Source: Phoronis australis
Lineage: Eukaryota; Phoronida; Phoronidae
Length of the DNA stretch: 64,000 nt
NCBI GenBank assembly: GCA_002633005.1
Contig: NMRA01000062.1
Coordinates: 789,981 to 853,980 of the forward strand
Reading direction: 5' to 3'
Shown here: one piece after another, positions 35,201 to 46,600 of the stretch
Numbering within the stretch: position 1 is the first letter of the stretch
How the letters are laid out: the number at the start of each line of letters is the position of its first letter
Translations under genes and position numbers: made by a program
Notes under the pieces: model-generated
Seen by the model: only the letters and a program-made list of their open reading frames with translations
Database searches by the model: none
Told to the model about the DNA's origin: nothing

Positions 35201-38200
35201 TCCTCTACAGCCCATTTCATTAAGAACGAGTAATGTACCTGACTCGGGTATTCGATGACTCGCTCTGTAGGTAGCGTAGCTGTAGTAGTAGTAGCGATAG
35301 ATGTACGAGTAATAATACAGAGACGGTGATAGGTAGGTCGAGTAGCGACTGTAGCGGACGAGTGAAGAATCATAATAGTTAGTTTGACTGCGGTAGCTAC
35401 TGGACCTGTGGTAACAGAAACACGTAAATAGGCGTGCAGTATAGTGCAATGAAAAACATCGCCAGGCGCACTGTCTCGTTTGAGAACTGGCAGAAATATG
35501 CTATCTGTGATGTTTTACTTGTCTTTATTTTTTCACGAGATATGCGTTTTTTAGTAGAAAATTGTTTTGACTTTAAACAGAGATTTTCAATTTTTTTTCT
35601 CCTCCAGTCATATTGGTTTTTTGTCAACATGTTGATAACAGCATTTTCGATGGAACCGTGTCTCGGATTTTTGAAAAAGGTCTTAGTTTTTTAATTATCT
35701 ACTTTTTAGGGCATTTTGAACAAAAACGGCCGTAACCTTGATCTTTGAAAACTTCGTTCCGAAAAACTAGTTTAGTGTGAAGTAAAAAAAAATCAAATTC
35801 TAAATGTTTTCTACATTCAAAAAAGTAACGTTGCTGTATGGATAATTATAACAGTTTGGTTGGATGAACAAACTTGTCGATAAGGTCATACATACAAGAT
35901 GTTCAAAGTTTGGAGTGTTTACTTTTGTCCCAAACCCCGCTTTCAACACATTCAGCAATGCAAACAAATTTCAAATTATTGCGACTTTCACACCCAATAC
36001 ATTATTTGCACTAACTACATTAATCAATAGCCTGAAGGTGAGATCAATAAGTTCCTCAACTTTACATGAATATTGTTCTCCGTGTAGACATGTGTTTGGG
36101 CCGAGCCCGGCGTTTGGCGTGCCCTGAACTCAAGTCAACTATAATGTAGTTTCACCAGACACGCATTGCCTAGTCCTATTTTCTTGCTGAAGAAAAACAA
36201 AACTCGCGAGATATCGCCTTGTATCGCAAGCGAAGCACGTGATCACGCAAGCTTCCGTAGCGAGATTATTGAGTCTACGAAACACTACCTTCTTTCGTCT
36301 CTAGTCTTACTTGAGTATGGGAACGAGATAAAACTCATTTGAGGATAGTTTACTCAGCGAAGCTCCATAGACGAGACGCTGGTCACTGCGTGACACGCGG
36401 CACATGAGCGACTCCTGTGTACAGTTAGGCACCCGGCACACTCCGCAGCATTAGTACCTATTGTGTGACTTAGACAGCACTTTTTTGGCACAGAAAAGTA
36501 AATTTTTGTTTACCTAGAGGGGAAATTGTTCCAAAACTTTTCAGAGAGACGGTTCTGATAACATTTATTGTGACGTTATTGTTATCAGGATTTAAGAAGA
36601 AATTTTGATTTCTCGACCACTACATATTCGGCAAAGCTTTATGAACATGAATTTTACAAAAGATCGATAAGAAAACCGTAAATTTTGCTGCTTGGAGCAA
36701 ATAGGTTTAATTTTTAGCAGAGATAGAATCGAATTTCAACGCCTTATTGTTACTAAAGTTGCTCTAATTTGAGTTGCGCCCATTGAAAATTATATGTTGT
36801 CGACTTGTTCAATACGACATGCACCTCTGCGTCGACGGAGCTTGGTTGAGTTTGTCAAACAAATGCAATTCTGTCATTCGTTGGTTTAAAACTTGTTTAA
36901 TCAAAAATTACATGTCACTTTCTCACAAGCAATCCTGCTATGTGAACATTCTCTGCCTAACTCACTGCTAGACCTACTACGATTAGCAAGAATAGTTGAA
37001 TTCGTGAGTGCGGCATGAGACTAAAACGTCAACACAGTAATTTGTCGGCAATCTTCTCAAAGGAAACAGTCCCTCTTTCATTTTAAGTAGAACACTACGT
37101 GCGAAAATTCATTTAAGAAATTATTCTACGAAACTTTAAAATTACTTGAATAAATCTCTTTGCCAGTCATTTTGTTTCTTTGCCCAACTTTTTCTCTCTT
37201 TGTTCTACTGATTCTTACAATTATTGGGGATATCAGCCCCCACGACTCTCCAACCCAGAAGTTATCCCTCCCTCCTCCCCCCGATCGCCATGTACATGTT
37301 CATCAACAACGTAAACTCACCTGTAGGTAGAAGACCGATATGACGATCCTCGGGATGTACCACCTCGAGCACGAGCGTTGGTTTCACCTGTGATGAAGAC
37401 CATAATTCCAATAATCAAAAATCTTATTGCAGTGTACAGTACGGTAACTCTTGGAGCTTGTATGCAGTAGTGTACCACTTCGGATATACTGTATGTAATG
37501 AATGGCACGTGTTAGCGTCGACTCGTATCCCATGGAGCTCGACTGATATTTCCGACGGGAGTGCTCCGCTGCGAATTAAAGTACAGTTGCAGATCCAATT
37601 TTGTAGAAACGATTCTATGTGCAGGGTATCCTTTTGTCAATAGGCTTTCGTGAAAAAGCTACCTTTCGTAAAATTGTTGCCGTGGCATTAGTTTTTTGAA
37701 AGTCGAGTGGAAGCAATTACTTCAAGGAATTCGCACCATTTTCATGGCAAAACTGATAAAAATGCTGTTTCAGAGTCTCGTGTATCAGCTGGAACAAGTC
37801 AATATTTACATGTACTGTACATCTAGGTTAATCAAGCTCTTTGACGGACTTTAACACAGCTAAGATTTTTGTACGTTCTCTTTGGAATTGGTGACTTATA
37901 ATCCCAAGTTGTGGCTGGGTAGCAACTGCTACAGGTCACTAAAATAAATGATTATTGATTGATTGATTAATTGATTGATTGATATTTAAGCCAAATCTTT
38001 CGCCCAAGTTAATGCCTTGCTGCAGTGAATGCTGTTGTATACAGATCAAGATGATACACGTCTAGAGTTGGCTTTTTCTTAACCCATGCGATTTTCTGTC
38101 ACCGCCACGGGTGGAATTCAGTTGCTTTAAAATATTTATTATAATATTCTACACTTTTTGATATTCAGCAAATCGTATATGTACATGGTGAAAATTATGT

Positions 38201-40901
38201 TTGGGTCTCTACAGACGGGCACTGAAAATTTTCAAAATATTCTCATCGTTGTTTTTAATTATTGGCAATTATTTTGTAACCGAGCTACGCATTTCAAGTT
38301 TACATAGCGTTCTTGTTTCTAATAAGAATCCAAGCTTCAAAAACCTAAACGAGTGACGAACATTAATCCGACTTGTTTCAGGACGTGCAACAATACCCTT
38401 GTGACAGTTACTTCTTTTAGTAAGACTATTTTCTATTGTCCGATTCCCTGCAGCGAGCTATATGTGGACCCATCATACCTATTGTACGTTGGCACTCACA
38501 ATTAGCTTGCAACATCCTAATTGCACTTATAATTAGGTTGCTATAGTAACGATAAATATCTGCAATATCACGAGCTTCAGGTTTCACACTATTAAAAAGC
38601 TACCTATAAATCGGGCTTTGTATCACATCCGAGACCTGTACATTGAGCCCGAAATGTTAAGTAATAAAATGTCAGTTTTGGTAACGGTATTTTGTGTCCG
38701 GCTCTGACGGGGATAGTTGCAAGGCCAGATCGGAGGGTACTCTTATAACCAGAGGTAACTGGCAAAGTACATGTAGTACTGTGTGTTAACTATTCTGCTC
38801 AGCTCCACCTGCCTCTCACAAACTGTGACATGCATTTGCAATTACGCGATCATTTTTTCGTTCAATAATTATGCATACTTTACTAGTCTACTTAAAAAGA
38901 ATTTTCAAATCTAGCCGACATTTTGGTCGTTAGGATTACTGAAGCTGGTGCGCTCACTATGAAAAAGGCATTCGAAGAAAACATAATTAAGTTCTTATAT
39001 CTTCAATATGCCTTATTGGTTTCTGAACAGCGAGCACAAAAAGGTATATCCGGCTGGATCTGGGACTCCCTGGGAGCTGGTTGTGGAAGAATTCATCCAC
39101 GCTGGATTAGGGAGTACCCCTCGACTGGTTTTGGGTATAGCCTACCACACGAGCTGACTATTGAGGTAACCTCGGATCTCGCTGTTTGTTTTACCACCTT
39201 CCAGTCGGATCCGGGAGTAGCCCAAATTGCTCCTCTGGATGCCACCCGAGGTGCCTATGGAAGTACACGCCGACTATTGCTTGAAGTGTCGGGAGTACTC
39301 CGACATGGCTTTTCAGTACACGTGGGCTGGCTGTTGGAGTATTCCCGAGCTGGGAGAAAATCTCACCCAGTTTGGCCTCGTAGGTTCCCCCGATATGGTC
39401 TAAATAGTTGGCTATGGGAGTGCCCCTGCCGAGGTACCCACGGGAACAACCCTTGGACCTGTACCAGCTTTTGGTTTTGTAACAAATCGCTGTTTTCCAT
39501 ACTGGACCGTCATTTGGTGCAACTTCATGTTGTAATTATAATCAAACGGGCCGTTGTATTATATCAAATACATCGGGGCCCACCAGATGAAAAATCATCG
39601 CATCATGGAAAGGATTCACGAACTGTATCGGTGCCTTCATTAACGTGTAGGTGATCAAATCGAATCTCTGTGAGTCTTACGGTGAAGAATACGTCTTGGC
39701 ACACGGTAATCTGAAGCAACACCGGCATCGAAAAGAGAAGGCTTTTAAGTCTAAAAATACTTAACGCGACTCTAATCTTACCTTCTGTCACAGAAACACT
39801 ACCTTTAGTTTAGACAACTTGCCGTTGTGAAGTAGGAAATGTTCCTTAGTCAATGTAGACATGATTTGGGGTCTTGCAAAGAGCTGACAGTTCGTTATTG
39901 CTTGAGACGTCATGCTGAACATTCCTATTCTGTGCGAACTCAAGATAAGTGTGCTTGAGGTCACCTTAAGTTTTTTGCAAATGAATCTCTAAGTTAGCAC
40001 TTGACAATCCCTGCATTCGAGCTAAAACTGGAGTAAACACTTGTGTTTTTTAACAAAACTCGAAATTTTGAGTTAAGACTCGAACTCTTAGTCTCAGTGA
40101 AGGGGTTTTTAAGTGCAAACTAAGATTAAACCGTTATCCACGAAAGCCATTATTTACTCGAGCACAGAATAATGGACATTCATTTTGTTTGAGTTCGTAC
40201 CAAAGCACAATAGAATTAAATTCCCAAAATAATTTCGAGTTCAATCTCAAGTAAAAAGACTAGACCTAAGACCCAGGCGCACGTTCGTAGACGCGAGATC
40301 ACGCAAGACGTCGCGAGATATCGCCATGCATTAAGATCGAGACACGTGATCACATTAGCTTCCTTTGCCAGATTTTTACGTCTACGGACCAAAGACTACA
40401 CAAGTTGACTTGTCACGGCGTGTCATTTTATTCGCGGAGCATGATCTCGGGCAGTTACGAATTGTTAGATTTTTGGAAGACCTAAAATCATTTCATCTTG
40501 AATAAGTAACAAGTTAAGACGATTTTTCAGTTTCAGAATTAATTGGTTTAAATTCGGGGAACGCGATTTTATAGCCATTTTAAAAGATCTCTGATATTCT
40601 CACCGACTCCAACATTGCATGAAATAAGCATACATCAAATGGGTCATTGACTGGAACAATAATATTACATTTATCGATCCATCACTTTCATACGAATATA
40701 CTAAAGAGTCATAGTTACGCGATGGTTGTGTTTACTGACAGTGTACGAAGCGAATGTCTTAGTGTGTGCACTCGGCCAAAAGAGGAACATAAGCACACTG
40801 ACAACAAATTGTAACAGAATGGTTGAATAGTAAAAATTTTTACCTGAGAAAAACCCAAGTGATCCAATGAAAAGTGACAGAGTCCACTTGATGACGTCCA
40901 T
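32206..40901 (-). CDS. Shisa/CYYR1-like single-pass membrane protein, copy 1
   Basis: Six exons on the minus strand: 40844-40901, 37321-37387, 35239-35405, 34000-34144, 33745-33863 and 32206-32520, giving about 290 residues. Exon 1 encodes a signal peptide (MDVIKWTLSLFIGSLGFFS). Exons 2-3 encode an Arg/Gly/Ser then Tyr/Arg/Ser-rich stretch (RSSTYR, YYDSSLVRYSRYSTY, YIYRYYYYSY). Exon 4 is the Shisa cysteine domain, CKNYE, FQCPLPFEP, YCCGEANAEYCC, with an NGT glycosylation site. Exon 5 is a transmembrane helix (GIVLGGVIVLIVISAQF) with a basic stop. Exon 6 is a cytoplasmic tail with PPPYLPPPYS (PPxY, WW-domain ligands). Splice phases are 1-2-1-2-1. Exon 6 ends at a GTAAGT donor; reading through it adds only Arg-Lys before a stop at 32198, so a small last exon is probably unlocated. 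Vertebrate Shisa proteins act in Wnt/FGF receptor or AMPA receptor trafficking; the role here is unknown. Confidence 0.85.
33640..33715 (+). repeat. GT dinucleotide microsatellite
   Basis: An interrupted (GT)n run lies in intron 5 of Shisa-like copy 1, just after the transmembrane exon on the minus strand. Confidence 0.95.
35406..37320 (-). other. intron 2 of Shisa-like copy 1
   Basis: This 1.9-kb intron contains copy d of the GTAGACGC inverted-repeat element (36204-36278). No gene is recognised in it. Confidence 0.6.
36204..36278. mobile_element. GTAGACGC inverted-repeat MITE, copy d
   Basis: The core CGCGAGATATCGCC, AAGCGAAGCACGTGATCACG and CAAGCTTCCGTAGCGAGATT matches copy b over about 75 bp. 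The right end is GTCTAC and the left terminus is lost. Confidence 0.55.
39050..39470 (+). repeat. degenerate repeat with recurring GGGAGTA(C)CC words
   Basis: Words of the form GGAGT(A/G)(C/G/T)(C/T)CC recur near 39111, 39209, 39292, 39336 and 39414, often followed by GACTGG or GAGCTGGG. The spacing is irregular (about 45-100 bp). The region is GC-richer than its surroundings and lies in the longest open frame of the window (38923-39654, 243 codons), whose translation matches no family I know. It is more likely an old repeat than a gene. Confidence 0.4.
40287..40385. mobile_element. GTAGACGC inverted-repeat MITE, copy b
   Basis: This is the fullest copy, 99 bp: left end GTAGACGCGAGATCACGCAA, core CGCGAGATATCGCC, GAGACACGTGATCAC and TTAGCTTCCTTTGCC, right end ACGTCTAC. 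It lies in the first intron of the Shisa-like gene. Confidence 0.6.
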
Positions 40902-43687
40902 GTTCCAGTGTGTTGTGAAGACTGTTTCCGCAGATTGGTCATAGAGGGCGCTTGACCTCTTTTACAAATTATGCTGTCAATCACTAGGTGGCGAGACCAG
41001 CTCGACTGCGAGTTGTCAGTGTTGAGAAGCACCTACTGTAAAAATGCTTAAATAATTGTAAGACTTTGTCTCAAATACACTATCCCGTCGGCTCAACCAC
41101 GCGTTCTTTCATGCCCCCTCGTGCTTCACTGGACTAAGTACAACGAGCGTCGGGGAAACCTCTGTCAACGCCACCGGGAAATCACCTAGCGTTAAAAACG
41201 CGCTCAGCATCAGCTAAATACATAAAATTGAAAGTGTGTACAAGTTGAAGTTATTGGCTCTATTGGAAAAGAATTATTAGCCAGAGTTTGAGAACTGTTT
41301 CGGGAGATCCACCTTGCATAAATTTTCCCTCATCAAGGAAGAATTCTTTAGCAAAACGTGTGTGTGTCTATTCAGTCGAATGGGTGCAAAACAACTGTAT
41401 GAATGATGGCCAAATTCCATTTGATATAAATGTTGAAATCTCCAAATATTTTTCGAAATTATAAGTTCATTCTATTCGTTTTATGTTTTTCATGAAAATC
41501 CTAAAAGTCCTATCTTTGATAGACGGTCCTGTCATTGGGGTGTTCTTGCGGTGTTTATAGTTTTAGTCAAAAAGGGACATCGCCGAGAACGGTAACTTTC
41601 TGAGACCAGCCTCAGGGCAGGTTCGAGCCTGGAATGCCGCACTTGAACCCCTTCAAAAAAAAACGCTCTGTTGGAAGAGCTTAATCTCAGTGAATATCTG
41701 GCAGACAACGGCGAAAGTTGGTGATTTGCAATAAAATCCCCAAATATACTATACACTTTGTTACTTGGTAGCTCTGGTCTCTGGTCGTAGGTATTTTACA
41801 TTGCATTGTGAGTAAACCAGTTTATTTCATAACTTAGATTATCAAAAGATAACATACTCGATACAGAACACTCAGTAGTCAATAAGAAAGACAATGTCGT
41901 ATGAATATAGAAATCAAACAATTTACAAATAGTTTTTCCACATAAAGAAGGATGCGCGTCTATATACATTGTGTTATTTGATGACTAGGATTCAGCAAAA
42001 GTATCACACAAACACGTCAACAGTTTGGGATGTGTCATTTAATCATATTTTACTCAGTTGTTGTGGATTTACTGTGTAACCACACATCTGAGCTCCAAAT
42101 ACATGTATATCATTAACATTTTAAAAACACTTGACACTAATCATGCCTCCAGAGATGTATAAAAAATTAAGAGTCACTTCACGTGCCAACAAGACAAACC
42201 CTATATTTTTGAAATAAAAAGGTAGTTTGTAGGCTTGCATCGAGTGACAATAATATCCATTGAATAAACCTTGGAAAGCTGGACGCCTTAACGATTTCCA
42301 CATTTTCAATCATCAGTCCATAAAAATTGAAATAACAAGATTACTACTAAAACATAAATAACTAATTCTGTCCTAAGAAACCTTGAATGTTTTTAACTCG
42401 TGAGTTTTGTACACACCTGAAGCTAACTTCTCGGGTGTTTTAATTACCAAGTTTTTCTGACAAATAACAAACCTTGTGCGAGTAAATTCAAAGAGAAAAT
42501 GCCAGAGGAGATACGAATTGTCCTTGTCACAGAGCGTGGTTTAACATGCTTAGCCACTAAACAACTTCCTTGAGCAATGAGATGCTATGATGTAGATGTA
42601 CATTCTTGAGGACCGTATAAGTATGTTCGTTATACGAATAGTTGGTATTGTTAACAGTTTAAGTTATATAAAGATTGCCTGGAAGACAAAATAACTTTCC
42701 ACTAGACAGAATACAAGAACAATTTCAAAGGTGCTTGAATTTGTTCAAGTTGAGTGCAAGACATTTTACACTTTTACTCTCCACAGATGAAAAGGAAGTG
42801 GCGGTTATGACCAGCATGACATCATTAAGTTTAAACACAGCACGTAATGACACAGGTAGTGTCGTTTTCAACTAATACACTTCAACACATAATTAAAACT
42901 CCATAGCATAAAAGTCAATGTTCGTGAGACGTCATGTTCCCAGAATCTTTGATTTTTCCTGATTTTTTCATGCAGTGTCTCTTAGAAACAATTAAAGCTA
43001 CTGAGTCAATATCACAGTTTCCATAAATTTGCCGTTAGGCTTGTACATAGTCTTCAACACTACTTCGATTGTCTTTTCTCCTCTGATCACACGAAGTCAG
43101 TCAACTTTGTTAACTTCATCAGTTTACAGGAGCTGCAAGCAGAAAACAACCGATAAATCAATTTTTGCAAAAATATATTTCAGTCCTCATCCATTTAGCT
43201 CCATTTCGCTCATTTAAGATTTAACCCGATTGACCAGAGACTTTATGACACACCATGCGGAAAATTGATACAGAGAAGTTCTCTTTAAGTAGAATTTTGA
43301 GCACACATTTACATGTACCACTATGGGACCGCACAGTCGGAAAAGAGCCGGTCATTTACTAATGATATCTGCTGTGCGCACATTACTATGGACCTAAACA
43401 ACATCTACTGACTATTTTGTAGTCAGTGAAGTATGCCCGTGTAAGTAGCCAAACTTCGTAGGTAGACATTTTTTTCAGCAAGAAGGACACATCATTTTCT
43501 CTTGCATGGGAATCGAAAACTTTGGACATGCCCACGCTTTGATATGTTAGATACCTTGTCAATGATTGAAAGCAGTAAACTGTTGGAAAGCGGGAATTAT
43601 GGTTGACCATTTACCATATTTGAGGGAACTGTATGTGCTCTTAAAAACGTGCATGACTGATCAAGGATCGCGAAATAGAGTACTTAC
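40902..43687. other. intergenic between the two Shisa-like genes
   Basis: AT-rich sequence between the start of copy 1 and the last located exon of copy 2. The unlocated terminal exon of copy 2 should lie here. A GGTTCGAGCCT word near 41620 resembles a polymerase III B box, but no A box precedes it. Confidence 0.5.
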
Positions 43688-46600
43688 GATAATTTTTGTT
43701 TTCCATGTAAGGTGGCGCATTCGTTCCTGCAGCATTTCCGTACGTGTTAGCGTAAGAATAGTCGCTCCAACCAATATTGCCAGCAGGGGGCGGGCCGTAG
43801 TAATCACCGTAGGGTTGTGCGTAGGGGTTTGTATTAGTGGGGATGTAGGGCGGAGGGTTGTACGGAGGTGGAGGCTGGGTGGGGGCGGGGACTATATTTT
43901 GTGGAGGTGGACGGTTTTGTGTTGGCTGCTGAGAAGGTCTTGGTGCTGGGTTGGACTGGTATCGAACAGTCACTTGTGATCCTGAAAACCACATCACAGA
44001 CATATCATTGGGCAATCAGTAAATCAATCCAGCATTACGTTGCTTGTCAATGTCTTCAAACGACATGCACGTACTGGGGCAGTAAATAAGCAATGCATAT
44101 AAACGAAACAGTTGCATGAACAATACAATTTTACTGATGAAAATGAAGCCAAACAATTTACCCCACTTGATATAACCACCTTAAGAAAACTTCATTACCG
44201 GTAATTTACTGGTGAACATCAAATTTTCAATATTGAAATGTTACATGACCGGTAGTGGGTTTTGTAAGATGCTGGTCATTAAGAATACTGTTTTGGCCAT
44301 GTTGTCAAATATCATGACTTACCAACAGTGTTTTGTTTGGTCTTACAACATTTGTTGGCCTTACAACATTTGTTGGCCTTGCAGCAACAAGCTATGATGA
44401 CAGCGATAATGGCTGCGACCACGATACTACCGACAACGACGCCAGCTACGTTACCGGAACTGAAACGAGGAAATACGAGAACTAATTACCGACTAACACA
44501 TTTGAATAAGGACAAATTGGACTTGAGCAAGATATGATTATGATTATTAGCATTCTAACATCACATTTCGCCAACAGCAGGGAGATACACCGTGCGCCAT
44601 TCGCGTCGAATCCGTAATACAGTAGCCCTGCTATTACAACTAGCACACCCTGTTGGCCAAGGATTGTATTCTGTTGTGAGAGAAAACACTAAAAGGGAAT
44701 GAGACTAGGACAGTTTTTTTTTGCGGGTTTAACCCTGGTTCTACTCACTTGTCCCCAAATTTGCAGCAATATTCAGCATTTGCTTCCCCGCAGCAATATG
44801 TGTGGCTTGATGGTTCGAACGGCAGAGGGCACTGGAATATTCCGAGGTATGTGCCGTTGGAGTTGGCTTCATAATTCTTACAGACGCCCGTCCCTGCAAC
44901 GGAAGACATTCATTGTTTCAAGTAAGTGAAAAACTATCCTTCTGAAACAGAATTCGATATTTTCTAGAACTCTCATCAACTTATTGCTAACATTTTATCT
45001 CATAAAATAATTCCTCATTGAACAAATTTGAAAAACAAAGTTGAATAAATTCAATAATAAACATTTGGTTCATGCACGTAACAAGTCCATCCTCACCTCC
45101 ATTCACTCTCTCTGTTGTATCCAAGTTCAAAAACTCAGCATGAAGGGTGATGCTACATAATAGTTTCAACTCGGCCATTTGTGGCAAATGCCCTCGTCAG
45201 TTACTAATTTAATTTAAAAGCATATTCCGTTAACTTGGGAATAGCCCATGGGGAATTTCTGCTAACACGTTTATTACGCAGGGGTTCTCACATTACCATT
45301 TGCTTTTTACTTTAAGTTGGAATCGCTATCTGGCTCCATACCTTCCACGACATGTGCGCGTTTAGAAATGGAAAACGCCCCTTAAGATACTTCAACAAAG
45401 TGGTATGGGTTAATGCACGTTAACTCTGAATCATTTTCGGAAGATTGTGTGCTTATTGCCTATTTTGTATTACCTCCTGTAGAAAGTATTGTTTCTTTTT
45501 AGCCACAGTCAATCACATTAGTCGTTGGACCAATTTGCAAAACTGATGCCAAGCCAGATTATCAAATCCGGAATCAAAAATCTGTTAAGGAATTGTCTAT
45601 GGTTCTTTCACAGGTGAATATTCGAGGTGACTATTTGTTTACCTGACTCGGCTATCCGGTGACTTGCTCTGTACGCTCTGTAGTCGTAATAATAGTAACG
45701 GTAAAGGTATGCATAGTAGTAATAACCAGGTGTTAGATAAATGGAGTAGCGCCTGTAGCGGATAAGTGACGAGTCGTAGTAACTTAGGCGGCTGTTGTAG
45801 TATCTAGCTCTATAAGATCTGAAATTCAGGAATTCGCGTCAAGGTTTGCGCACAGTTATCAGACATCTAGATGAAAAAGATCAAAAACCAGACGATCGCC
45901 GCACAAATAAAAAAGTTCATGTTCAATTCAACGTTTCGTCTTTTCATTAGCCATCATCAGGACCATATTTACAACAACTTAGGACAAGTGCCAACATGCA
46001 GCTCAGGTAACATCCATAGAATGAAGTGAGAGATCCTGATGATGTAAAATGAAAAGACGAAGCCTTGAATTGAACATGAACTTTTTTATTTATGCGGCGA
46101 TCGTCCGGTTTTTGATCTTATTGTGGCCAAAAACTGATTTAACTAGTTGAATAATTTGTCAATGTAGAACATAATTTTGCTGACCGGAATAAAACTACAC
46201 ACACAAATATCCCTTTAAGGCGTTTAATGAGTTGTTTTGTAACTATTTATTGCCAATATTGTCACGTTCCTATATTTAAGCTATATTTAAAGGTTTACAA
46301 TTGAGCGTTATTGTCATCAGCAACTGGTGCAGAATTCAAAGCATAATAAAAATGCAAATTTTTATATGTTTGAACGAGTATTATTCTTGAGAAATACAAC
46401 AGCATTAACTTTCACTTACCTGTATGCTGTGGATCGATAGCTCCTGTAGCTCCTGTAGGAGGAGTAGGTGCGATAGCTGCGGTACGTGTTGCGGTAACTG
46501 CTGCGGTAAGTGCTGTAACGAGAGCTGCGATAACTGCTTCCACGACTACCTCCACGACTACCTCCGCGAGCGGCAGAGGTTATTCCTAAAACAGACAGAA

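Larger units (their letters stand above)
37388..40843 (-). other. intron 1 of Shisa-like copy 1
   Basis: This 3.5-kb intron holds an ATTG microsatellite (37943-37983), a 243-codon plus-strand open frame built on a degenerate GGGAGTACCC-containing repeat (38923-39654), and copy b of the GTAGACGC element (40287-40385). Confidence 0.6.

Noticed and set aside
41581-41650. A third SINE or tRNA gene based on the B-box-like word GGTTCGAGCCT
   Set aside because: No A box at the required distance and no tRNA-like fold.
45920-46070. Hammerhead ribozyme suggested by CTGATGA followed by GACGAAAC on one arm of the palindrome
   Set aside because: The base after CTGATGA is T and cannot pair with the C before GAAA, and no stem II can be formed between them, so the catalytic core is not supported.
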